DNA of 22,615 bases. Source: JBCBSS01 sp039819065 (GTDB taxonomy: Bacteria > Bacteroidota > Bacteroidia > Cytophagales > Cyclobacteriaceae). This document shows, piece after piece, positions 1 to 8,600 of the stretch (its first letter is position 1; each line of letters starts with the position of its first letter). The position numbers and the translations under genes are program-made. The DNA is taken from assembly GCA_039819065.1 (NCBI GenBank), contig JBCBSS010000136.1, forward strand, positions 1-22,615, in the 5' to 3' direction. The notes below the pieces were generated by a model, which was given only the letters and a program-made list of their open reading frames with translations, ran no database searches and was not told where the DNA came from.

Positions 1-103
1 AAGAAGTAAGGTAGAAAGATGAGATGCTGGCAATTGTGGTGGGGGTAAAAGTTGATGTTGATACAAACCACTGGACTAAAACTTATCTATTCTCTAGAAA
101 CAA

Positions 104-135
104 AAAAGGCAGCCTTTGCATAAAGACTGCCTTTT
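104..135 (-). terminator. Intrinsic terminator of the HupE-M1 operon
   Basis: The 14-base arms 104-117 and 122-135 are complementary apart from one G-T wobble and enclose a 4-base loop. Read on the minus strand the hairpin is followed by a run of T (102-107 on the plus strand is all A). It lies 19 bases past the stop of the M1 peptidase gene, which is where a rho-independent terminator for the minus-strand operon is expected. Bases 1-103 hold nothing else I can support. Confidence 0.8.
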
Positions 136-153
136 ACTAAAGCCCGGAATAGC

Positions 154-2373
154 TTACTTGCCTCCGGATTTAAACTTATCAAAACGTGATTCTTGCTCTA
201 CTCTAGGGAAAACATTGTCTTCCATATTGACATCAGCAGTCATCTGGTTAGGGTCCAAAATGATTTTCGTAACCTCTTTGTCCTTTATGAATATTTTTAC
301 CGCCTGCTTTTCATTGTATCTCCAAATTTCAGCAGGAATTTTCTCGATCTCTTTAGTGCCATCTTTATAGTGGAACTCAACCAAGAGTGGCATTACCAGG
401 CCTCCTGCATTAGAAAACCTGACTTGATAGAGATTCTTACCGGCAAACTTTTTTCTGATCGCTTTGTCGTCTACTCTCGCCAAGTGCTCACGATAGAATT
501 GTTCGTCAGTATCTCTAAGGTATATTTCTTCATAGCCACCACTAAAATCCTGGTACTTTTTATCCTTATCATTTTTCTTAAGGTCACCAGACTTCGTACG
601 AACTGTCTTTTCAGGTTCGCTGTCGTCTTGCTTGATTCTCAACCACTTCACTTCGTCAACTGTAATATCCACATGGTCAGTGGTATAGAACCATCCTTTC
701 CAGAACCAGTCTAAGTCAACCGCAGAAGCATCTTCCATAGTCCTGAATAAATCGGCCGGACTTGGGTGCTTGAACGCCCATCTTCTGGCATACTCTTTAA
801 AAGCATAATCAAATAGCTCAGGCCCCATTACTACCTCTCTCAGAATATTTAATGCCGCAGCTGGTTTGCCATAGGCATTGTTACCAAACTGAAGAATTTG
901 CTCCGAATTCGTCATGATAGGACGTATGAATCGCTTGTCACCTTTCATGTATTGTACCATCGATCTGGCTGGACCTCTTCTAGAAGGAAAGTTTTCATAG
1001 CGCTCTTGCTCTACCCTGTATTGCACGAAAGAATTCAGCCCTTCATCCATCCATGTCCATTGTCTTTCATCAGAGTTGATAATCATTGGAAAGAAGTTAT
1101 GGCCCACTTCATGAATGATTACCCCGATCATTCTGTACTTCACTCTATCTGAGTAATTACCGTCTTTGTCCGGTCTTCCGAAGTTGAAGCAGATCATTGG
1201 GTATTCCATACCAATGGACGCCGTATGCACAGATATAGCCACCGGATATGGATAGTCGATGGTATATTTAGAATATACTTCTAGGGTGTTCTTCACCGCT
1301 TTAGTCGACTCTTGCTCCCATAATGGATTGCCTTCTTTAGGGTAGAATGACATCGCCAATGGTGTTTTGTCACCTACCTTTACAGCCTGAGCGTCCCACA
1401 TAAATTTTCTTGAGCTGGCGAAAGCAAAATCGCGTACTTCATCCGCGTGAAATTCCCAGGTTTTAGTCTTTTTCGACTTTGACTTTTCTGCCTTGATAGC
1501 CTCTTCCTCAGTAACGATGATGACAGGCTTGTCGAAAGTGGTTTTCGATTTTTCGAATCTTTCTAGCTGGGTTTTTGAAAGTACTTGCTTCGCGTTTTGT
1601 AACACTCCAGTGGAGGCTACAATATGATCAGCAGGTACTGTTATTTTCACTTTGTAGTCACCGAAAGGCAAAGCAAACTCACCATTACCTAAAAACTGCT
1701 TGTTCTGCCATCCATTTACATCGTCATAAACGGCCATTCTAGGGAAGAATTGAGCAATTGTATATAAGTAGTTATCATCCTCAGGGAAGTATTCATATCC
1801 ACTTCTACCGTTATCACGCATGCGGGCATTGACGTTGTATGACCAGCTTACACCGAAAGTAAAGGTATCTCCTTTTTTAAGTGGTTGAGGTACCTCCACT
1901 CTCATCATTGTCTTGTTGATCGTGTAAGGTAGCGCCTTGCCCGAGGCATCGGTTACATACTTGATTTTATAACCGCCGTCAAAATCTACTGCCCCTAGTT
2001 GCTCTTCAACTATTTTGGCAGGCAATGAGTCCCTCAGTTGTGTGTTTTGGGTAAGCTGAGTAGCAGATGTACTGGCGCGCATATTCTGATCTAATTGCAC
2101 CCACAAATACCGTAACTCATCCGGTGAGTTATTGGTGTATGTAATCATCTCACTACCAGTAATACTCTGGTTCTTATCGTTTAGCTCCACCTCTATTTGA
2201 TAATCGGCGCGCTGTTGCCAGTATGACGGCCCTGGAGCTCCCGAGGCGCTTCTATACTCGTTAGGTGTAGGTAGGGTCGTGCCTAGTTGTTCAAACTTCG
2301 CCCCCCAATCTCCTTGTCCAAATCCCATTTGGGCAACACACAAGGTGATCATCAGTATTATGATTCTTCTCAT
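154..2373 (-). CDS. Secreted M1 family zinc metallopeptidase
   Basis: This is a 739-residue gluzincin peptidase that probably trims N-terminal residues from peptides outside the cytoplasm. A signal peptide covers residues 1-20 (hydrophobic core, then GFGQ). The zinc site HEVGH is at residues 421-425, and the third zinc ligand, Glu444 in WMDEGLNSF, follows 18 residues later, the standard M1 spacing. An exopeptidase-type motif (GMEYP, Glu390; compare GAMEN) sits about 30 residues upstream. The N-terminal 50-250 region fits the M1 beta-domain. A Lys-rich stretch near 290-305 and another near 630-650 look like loops. No lipobox or T9SS tail is visible, so a periplasmic location is likeliest. The gene starts 18 bases after the HupE-like gene stops, so the two are probably co-transcribed, ending at the terminator at 104-135. 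The family call is firm; the substrate is unknown. Confidence 0.93.
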   Translation of the reverse strand: MRRIIILMITLCVAQMGFGQGDWGAKFEQLGTTLPTPNEYRSASGAPGPSYWQQRADYQIEVELNDKNQSITGSEMITYTNNSPDELRYLWVQLDQNMRASTSATQLTQNTQLRDSLPAKIVEEQLGAVDFDGGYKIKYVTDASGKALPYTINKTMMRVEVPQPLKKGDTFTFGVSWSYNVNARMRDNGRSGYEYFPEDDNYLYTIAQFFPRMAVYDDVNGWQNKQFLGNGEFALPFGDYKVKITVPADHIVASTGVLQNAKQVLSKTQLERFEKSKTTFDKPVIIVTEEEAIKAEKSKSKKTKTWEFHADEVRDFAFASSRKFMWDAQAVKVGDKTPLAMSFYPKEGNPLWEQESTKAVKNTLEVYSKYTIDYPYPVAISVHTASIGMEYPMICFNFGRPDKDGNYSDRVKYRMIGVIIHEVGHNFFPMIINSDERQWTWMDEGLNSFVQYRVEQERYENFPSRRGPARSMVQYMKGDKRFIRPIMTNSEQILQFGNNAYGKPAAALNILREVVMGPELFDYAFKEYARRWAFKHPSPADLFRTMEDASAVDLDWFWKGWFYTTDHVDITVDEVKWLRIKQDDSEPEKTVRTKSGDLKKNDKDKKYQDFSGGYEEIYLRDTDEQFYREHLARVDDKAIRKKFAGKNLYQVRFSNAGGLVMPLLVEFHYKDGTKEIEKIPAEIWRYNEKQAVKIFIKDKEVTKIILDPNQMTADVNMEDNVFPRVEQESRFDKFKSGGK

Positions 2374-2391
2374 ATATTTATTGTATTAGTA

Positions 2392-2976
2392 TTACCAAAA
2401 TTTAGTTTCCATCATCAACATAAGCGCTATCCCTGCCACAGCAGAAGAGATAACGATCCGCCAATCTCGTCTATCTGCATTAAGTATGCCTACTAGCAGG
2501 AATGCCGCGGCCAGAAAGACGGCCACAATAGCCAGTTGGCCAAGGATTAAGCCGATGTCAAAGCCTACTAGCGCAACAGTTAAATCTGCCTGACTGGATA
2601 CCATCATTTGAAAAAAAGATGAGAATCCCAATCCATGAATAAGGCCGAAAAAGAGTGCAAAGAAATAGTTGGTCTGCATTTTGTTACCACCTGCCATACG
2701 ATCCTTTCTGGCAATATTGCTCAAGCAGGTGATCAAAATGGTAGTAGGTATTAGAAATTCGACATACTCCGATTTTACATGCAGGATATCCAAGACCGCT
2801 AAGGCCAGGGTAATGCTGTGCCCTAAAGTGAAGAATATCACGATCAGTAGTACTTTCTTCCAGTCCTTGGCTAGAAAGACGGCACTGAGTGCAATAACGA
2901 ATAAAACATGGTCGTAGCCTCCCGGGTCAAGAATATGATGGTAGCCTTCGCTTATGTAAAAAACAAAAGGGTTCAT
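2392..2976 (-). CDS. HupE/UreJ-type membrane protein
   Basis: This 194-residue protein is almost wholly hydrophobic, with about six predicted membrane segments. Features of the HupE/UreJ_2 family are visible: a GxxHxxxGxDHxLF-like start (HHILDPGGYDHVLFVIAL, residues 14-31), a second histidine in FTLGHSITLALA (about residues 50-61), and GLIHGLGFSS (about 112-121). Family members are linked to nickel/cobalt transport next to hydrogenase or urease genes, but no such genes are nearby, so that role is not supported. It is the first gene of a two-gene operon with the M1 peptidase 18 bases downstream, and it diverges from the DUF6702 gene across 68 bases. A metal-handling role serving secreted metalloenzymes is possible but is only inference from context. 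Confidence 0.85.
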   Translation of the reverse strand: MNPFVFYISEGYHHILDPGGYDHVLFVIALSAVFLAKDWKKVLLIVIFFTLGHSITLALAVLDILHVKSEYVEFLIPTTILITCLSNIARKDRMAGGNKMQTNYFFALFFGLIHGLGFSSFFQMMVSSQADLTVALVGFDIGLILGQLAIVAVFLAAAFLLVGILNADRRDWRIVISSAVAGIALMLMMETKFW

Positions 2977-3011
2977 GGAAATATGTTCTCTTCTAACGCC
3001 TAATTATAACG

Positions 3012-3019
3012 TATATTTG
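3012..3019 (+). promoter_or_regulatory. Candidate -7 promoter element for the DUF6702 gene
   Basis: TATATTTG matches all fixed positions of the Bacteroidota -7 consensus TAnnTTTG and lies 25 bases before the ATG at 3045. No TTG is present 17-23 bases upstream, so only half of the promoter is recognisable. Confidence 0.4.
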
Positions 3020-3044
3020 GGACTTTTAACAGGTACTTTATATA

Positions 3045-3536
3045 ATGAAAATACTGGCTTACATAATCGGTTTAACGTTATTCGGAAGCAGTATGCATCC
3101 TATGCATATTAGCGTGTGTGAGATAGTACATGATGAGGATTCAAAGGCATTACAGATTACACAGCGCATATTCCTCGATGATCTGGAAGATGCACTTAAA
3201 CTAAGGGGCAATCTCACTGGGTTCGACATCATGAATCCTGATGATCCGAAGCTGATAGATAAGATGCTCAAGGATTATTATGCCGAAAGCTTTGAAATAA
3301 TGCTTGGAAAGAAGCCAGCGGAAATCAAATACCTGGGTAGTGAAATAGACAAAGATGTGATGTGGTGCTACCTGGAGGTTCAAAAGGTCAAGAAAGTCGA
3401 GAACATCCAAGTCTCTAATACCATCCTCATGGATCTCTTTGATGATCAGACTAACATCATTCATGTCAGTTACGATGGTAAAATCAAAACCATGAAACTG
3501 CAGGACAAAAATAGAGTAGATCAGGTCATATTCTAG
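3045..3536 (+). CDS. DUF6702 family protein
   Basis: This 163-residue protein begins with a short hydrophobic leader (residues 1-16) followed by HPMHISVCEI, matching the HPxHxSxxEI opening typical of DUF6702 proteins of Bacteroidota. The remainder reads as alternating beta strands (residues 24-45 and 80-160). A role in the envelope or periplasm is likely, but no biochemical function is established. It is transcribed divergently from the HupE-M1 operon. From memory, DUF6702, HupE-like and M1 genes often sit together in Bacteroidota, which would support a shared process; I could not check this here. The ATG at 3045 directly precedes the leader peptide and is the only sensible start. Confidence 0.8.
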   Translation: MKILAYIIGLTLFGSSMHPMHISVCEIVHDEDSKALQITQRIFLDDLEDALKLRGNLTGFDIMNPDDPKLIDKMLKDYYAESFEIMLGKKPAEIKYLGSEIDKDVMWCYLEVQKVKKVENIQVSNTILMDLFDDQTNIIHVSYDGKIKTMKLQDKNRVDQVIF

Positions 3537-3681
3537 CGTATATAGGCTTGGTCAGCGTACAAGCCCCAGTTGATTGGCCGCTCAACGAAGTATCCTGAAC
3601 GTCATCACATTGTCTCTTCTTATTTTGCTCAATTCCATCTAATATTGCTCCAACTTCAACCCGTTGCTAGCTCGCAGTCAT

Positions 3682-5427
3682 ATGATGAAAAGAATTGCCT
3701 TACTGTTTTTGTTGTTGTTCAATGGTTTCTTAGCCCAAGCGCAAACATTTAAAACAAAATTCGAGCTGTCGGGCGGAAAGGAGACTCCTACTTATTTTGA
3801 AGGTATAGCCTACTATGAATCTCTAGCGGAACAGTTTCCTGAAATCGACATCCGATCTTTCGGGGAAACCGATAGCGGTTATCCTCTACATCTGGTTATT
3901 TTTTCTTATGATCAAAACTTTGATTTTCAACAGGCGCATGAGGCTGGCAAAGCGGTAATGATGATTAACAATGCGATTCATCCCGGTGAACCAGATGGCG
4001 TAGATGCCTGCATGATGTTCTTAAGGGATTATGTGACGGATGCCAGGAAAAAGGAGCAGCTCAAAGATGTGGTAATAGCCATCATACCATTCTATAATAT
4101 CGGCGGAACATTGAATCGCAATAGTACTACCAGGGTAAATCAAGATGGCCCTGCATCTTATGGTTTCCGAGGCAATGCCAGGAATCTCGATTTGAACAGG
4201 GATTTTATCAAGGCCGATTCTAAGAATGCCAAAGCCTTTGCTGAAATATACCACACGGTGAAGCCGGATGTATTTATTGATACACATGTGAGTAATGGCG
4301 CAGACTACCAATATGCGATTACGCACCTAGCCACTCAACACAACAAACTAGGTGGCTTTTTGGGTAAGTATCTGCTGGAAGAAATGGTACCTCGGCTAGA
4401 AAAGCGGATGAAAGAAAAGGACGCTGAGATCATCCCATTCGTCAACGTCTACAACTCTCCTCCTGATAAAAATGGTTACACCCAGTTCATGGACTGGCCC
4501 AGATATTCTACAGGATATACCACTCTTTTTCATACCATCGGCTTCATGATCGAAACGCATATGCTCAAGCCTTTCGATCAACGGGTTAAGGCGACCTATG
4601 CTTTTCTGGAGTCCCTTACCGAAATCACTGTCAAAGACAAAGCCCAAATTAAGACCATGAGGAAGCGGCGTATGGAAAGGTCGATTGTGGGCAGCACACA
4701 CCCTTTAAGCTGGAAAATGGATAAGTCTTCGTATCGACAGCTAGAGTTCAAAGGGTATGAAGCCGTGAATTGGAAGAGCAATGTGACCGGCTTAAAAAGG
4801 TTGTATTATGATCGAAACTCGCCATATACCAAAGTGATCCCCTACTATAACCACTTTTCTCAGGATAATGTGGTGAAGGTTCCCAAGGCCTATGTGATTC
4901 CGAAGTCGCAATCAGCGGTGATAGAAAGGCTAAAGATGAACAATGTAGACATGCAACTGATCGATAGTGATCAAACAGCAGAAGTTGAAGTTTATACCAT
5001 TGACAAATTTCAAACGGTCACCAGTCCTTATGAAGGTCACTATTTGCACTATGATGTAGAAGTGTCTGCCGAAAAAGAGGAAATAGTGCTAAAAAAGGGA
5101 GAGTACTATATTGTCAATGTGGAGCAAGATGCTTCAAGATACATCATAGAAACACTAGAGCCGCAGGCAGCCGATTCATTCTTCAATTGGAATTTCTTTG
5201 ATGCCATCTTGCAGCAAAAGGAGCACTTTTCTCCTTACGTGTTTGAGGATTTGGCCGAGGAATTACTGAAAGCTGATAAAGCGCTCAAAAAAGAGTTTGA
5301 AGAAAAGCGTAAAAAGGACGTAGAATTCGCCGAAAACTGGTATGCTCAACTTGACTTTATTTACAAAAGATCGGCACACCACGAAAAAGCTTACAGACGA
5401 TATCCTATATATCGCTTGATGAATTGA
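3682..5427 (+). CDS. Secreted M14 family zinc carboxypeptidase-like enzyme
   Basis: This protein of about 581 residues has a signal peptide (MMKRIALLFLLLFNGFLAQA) cleaved before Gln21. The M14 zinc ligands are visible: His100 and Glu103 in AIHPGEPDG, and His202 in FIDTHVSNG. GNARNLDLNRDF (about 164-175) matches the substrate-binding Arg region, and Glu291 in GFMIETHML is the expected catalytic acid. The catalytic domain covers about residues 35-330. The 250-residue C-terminal part has no motif I recognise. The likely role is removal of C-terminal residues, or cleavage of peptidoglycan-type peptides, outside the cytoplasm. The reading frame is open upstream to a TTG at 3664, but that would put six polar residues before the leader, so the ATG pair at 3682/3685 is preferred. 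It converges on the giant T9SS gene, with the 152-bp inverted-repeat element between them. Confidence 0.88.
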   Translation: MMKRIALLFLLLFNGFLAQAQTFKTKFELSGGKETPTYFEGIAYYESLAEQFPEIDIRSFGETDSGYPLHLVIFSYDQNFDFQQAHEAGKAVMMINNAIHPGEPDGVDACMMFLRDYVTDARKKEQLKDVVIAIIPFYNIGGTLNRNSTTRVNQDGPASYGFRGNARNLDLNRDFIKADSKNAKAFAEIYHTVKPDVFIDTHVSNGADYQYAITHLATQHNKLGGFLGKYLLEEMVPRLEKRMKEKDAEIIPFVNVYNSPPDKNGYTQFMDWPRYSTGYTTLFHTIGFMIETHMLKPFDQRVKATYAFLESLTEITVKDKAQIKTMRKRRMERSIVGSTHPLSWKMDKSSYRQLEFKGYEAVNWKSNVTGLKRLYYDRNSPYTKVIPYYNHFSQDNVVKVPKAYVIPKSQSAVIERLKMNNVDMQLIDSDQTAEVEVYTIDKFQTVTSPYEGHYLHYDVEVSAEKEEIVLKKGEYYIVNVEQDASRYIIETLEPQAADSFFNWNFFDAILQQKEHFSPYVFEDLAEELLKADKALKKEFEEKRKKDVEFAENWYAQLDFIYKRSAHHEKAYRRYPIYRLMN

Positions 5428-5478
5428 TCAAGACTAACCTTAATCAACTTGGGTTCGATATAAGACTGTTGAAGTTTC

Positions 5479-5630
5479 GAGCAAAACATTAAAAAAACAG
5501 TCATATCGCGGTGAAACGGAGATATCTTTCTCAATTAAGAATGAATGTCCGTTGTTCTATCACAGATTTTGCCAAGAAAGATTTCTCCCCCGACCCGTCG
5601 GGGAAAGACTGTTTTTTTAATGTTTTGCTC
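5479..5630. repeat. 152-bp element with perfect 24-bp inverted repeats
   Basis: Bases 5479-5502 and 5607-5630 are exact reverse complements over 24 bases, including a run of seven A in one arm and seven T in the other. Inside are a second pair of complementary octamers (ATCTTTCT at 5524-5531, AGAAAGAT at 5575-5582) and a GC-rich hairpin (5588-5593 with 5598-5603). A 9-base direct repeat AAGACTGTT occurs at 5462-5470 and 5605-5613. The element fills the gap between two convergent genes, so it could act as a bidirectional terminator. The inner part resembles palindromic intergenic repeats common in Bacteroidota (inference). There is no ORF and no clear target-site duplication. Confidence 0.75.
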
Positions 5631-5651
5631 CCTACTTGTACCGAACTCACG

Positions 5652-8600
5652 TCAATCAATAATAATTTTCTCAGTAGCCGAGCCTAAGTCTGTAGATATT
5701 TTGACTAGGTAAATGCCAGCTGATAAGTCAGAAACTTTGATTTGCTGACTCAAAATGCCCGACCTTGAGCTTTCTGTCAGATATATAGCTTTTAGGTTCC
5801 CTACCAAATCTATGATCTGAATTTCAACAATTTCTCTACCCGCCAAACCATTTACGTTTACTGTAATGTCGTTCCCTCGGTTAGGGCTTGGATATACACT
5901 TAGGCTTAACACTTCATCACTTTCCACCGTGACCTTTTCAACATGGGAATAAGAGAATTTACCATCAAAGTCAGTCTGCTTGATTCTATAGAATGAAACA
6001 CCTCCATAAGGATCATTATCTACAGCCTCATAACTTAGTACCTCATTTGAGTCTCCGGCACCATCGATGTTTCTGATAGGTTCGAATAGCGCGCCATCAG
6101 CTGAGCGTTCAATGGTAAAGAAATCATTATTGATCTCGGAAGCAGTTTCCCAAGTCAGTATTACTTTGCCATTCTCTTCTTCAGCAATAAAAGACAGCAG
6201 TTCTATCGGTAAAGGAGAAGCTCCTGACCCGGCACTGAATGGTGAAAAATCACTAACACCAGCCGCTGTTGCAGTGTAAGGATCACTACCAACTGCCGAA
6301 GTGGTTGCCAGCGTCTCCCATTGTACTCCGTTGTGATGTCCTAAGTTTACCGAACTGCGATCGAAGCCAGAAAGCTCGTTGCTTCCATTCCACTGGAATG
6401 TAATCGACACATCAGAACCTCCCACTACGCTTTCATCGATAAACCAAGTTTTGTCTACCACCTCAGAGGAAACCAAAGTCCCGGTACCACAGGTACCTTC
6501 TTGGAAGAATCCCTGGCACACTCTTATACAGAAATCATCCGCGACTCCTGTAGTATTGTCTATAGTAACCGGTGTGTAACTTGTGCTGGATGTACCTATT
6601 GGGAATAAAATCCCTCCGGTTCTACCTCCTGCACCGATGTTGTTTTGCGTAACACACCCATTTCCAGTGGTAGCAACAAAACTGCTACTGGTACCGCCAG
6701 AGATGCTACCTGAATTGCCTATGACCAAGTTCCCGTCTTGTAGGCCAACCACCCCACTAGTTAGGGTCATCGTACCATCTACCTGCATGCCGGCTGCGAA
6801 GTTAGCTCCAGCCGCATTGTTCATGACCAGGTCATTGATGGTAAGACTATTACTGCCCGAAATTCTTTGTTGAGTAGACCCTGCAATGGTAAGTGTACCA
6901 TCGGTTTGATTGAAGGCTCCTTCGTTGCGCAGATCTCCGGTAAGTGTCAGATCATTATTGTTCAAATCAACACTAGCTCCAGATTCGATGATCAGTGCAC
7001 CTATTGTACGTGCTCCATCCAGAATCGGATCATTAGGTTGACTTGGGATACGCACATCCATACTGGCAGCTGGTACCTGACAGGCTCCCCAGTTGTTGGC
7101 ATTGGCCCAATCTCCGCTGATACCACCAGACCAATAATACTCTACTTCTTCAGCTGCTACCGTGTAGAAGGAAGATGGGTCATTCTGGTTGTTGAATTCT
7201 GTCAATACCCAATCATTTGATCTGGCTACGTTAGAAATTCTGGCGTTATCAATAATACCATCGAAGAAACGATCGTCTCCTAGTGCCCTTCTTCCCAGTA
7301 GAACCGGGTCACCCGAAGAATCAAGGATGTTGCCGGTAGTTGCCTCGATGTTTTGCTGTATACCATTAGTGAAAACGCGAAGTTGTGCCCCATCGTAAAC
7401 GGCAGTGATATAATACCAGGTTCCCGGGGTTAGGGTTGTGGTTCCATTGATTCTGGATTGACCTGTTCCACCCGTTCTTACTCTACCATTAGCTACATCT
7501 GCACCTTCTATGCCAAGGTGCTGCTGATATTGATTACCTCCGTTAGAACTCTTGATCAATATTCCGATATCATCATTTTGATCAACGTCGCGATTCACCC
7601 ATGCACTGAGCGTAAGGGCCGTACCAGTATTGTTCAAGTCCGTAGAATTGGCGACCTGCAACCATTGGTTAGTACCACTGAAAGACCTGGCATCGCCTAT
7701 CTTTCCAGCTATGTTGGCCGTACCCCCATTGTCGAAACTGTCATGGTTAAACGAAGTAGCATCGTCAAGCGTGTTGTTCAACAACCAAACACCTACATAA
7801 TTTGAATCCCAGGTATTGGTATTAGTAGGGTCGGTTACCGTAGCTGCACAATTACCATAGTACATGAATATCTCAGTATCTTCTCCCGGCACCAAGTCGA
7901 CGTTCACCCAAGCGATAAAAGTACCTGTAGCCGCGTCGTATTCCTCATTATATTGTGTAAGTCGCGTAGTCCCATCACCGGTCGTGAAAACGATATCAAA
8001 GCCGTTAGCATTCTGTACTTTATTAGCTGCCGTGGCCAAATCAGGATCAACTACGCTGATCAATAATGGGAATCCGTTTAATGCGCTCGATCCGCTGACT
8101 TGACTACCATCGATGGTTATCATCTTTCTAAATGAGTATTCATCCAGGAATCGAATTTTAATACCTACACTGGCCGTAGATGAAACTGTTTGACAGCTTC
8201 CGTTAGAGACAATAGCCCTGAAATAAGTAGTCTGTGCTAAAGCACCTGTACTCAATGTGGTGGCATTGGCACCAACTACATCGGCAAAGTTCACATTATC
8301 GGTGGATGATTGCCATTGTATAGTTGAGCCTGTATTTCCTGCCAAACTGATAGTGGTGCTTTCCCCACTGAAGATATTAAGGTCGCTGGCCGTGGCTGTA
8401 CCACCCGATACAGGTGGTTCACAAGGTTGAGCAGATTCTACTGTGTAGAAAGTGTTGGGACTGCTTTGGTTATTGAATTCAGTACATATCCAATCGGCTG
8501 AACGTGCTGTAGTAGACACCCTAAGCTCATCTAGTGTTCCTTCAAAGAAACGGTCATCGCCGATGGCTCTTCTTCCGATAAGCAGGTCGGCAGGTGTAGT

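Noticed and set aside
3545..3565. GGCTTG/CAAGCC hairpin after the DUF6702 gene as a terminator
   Set aside because: It has only six pairs, a nine-base loop and no T-run, so it is too weak to call.
3664..3681. TTG start six codons before the M14 signal peptide
   Set aside because: It would place polar residues ahead of the hydrophobic leader; the ATG pair at 3682/3685 fits a signal peptide.
5479..5630. Insertion sequence
   Set aside because: Despite long inverted ends there is no transposase frame and no clear target-site duplication, so only a non-coding repeat is claimed.
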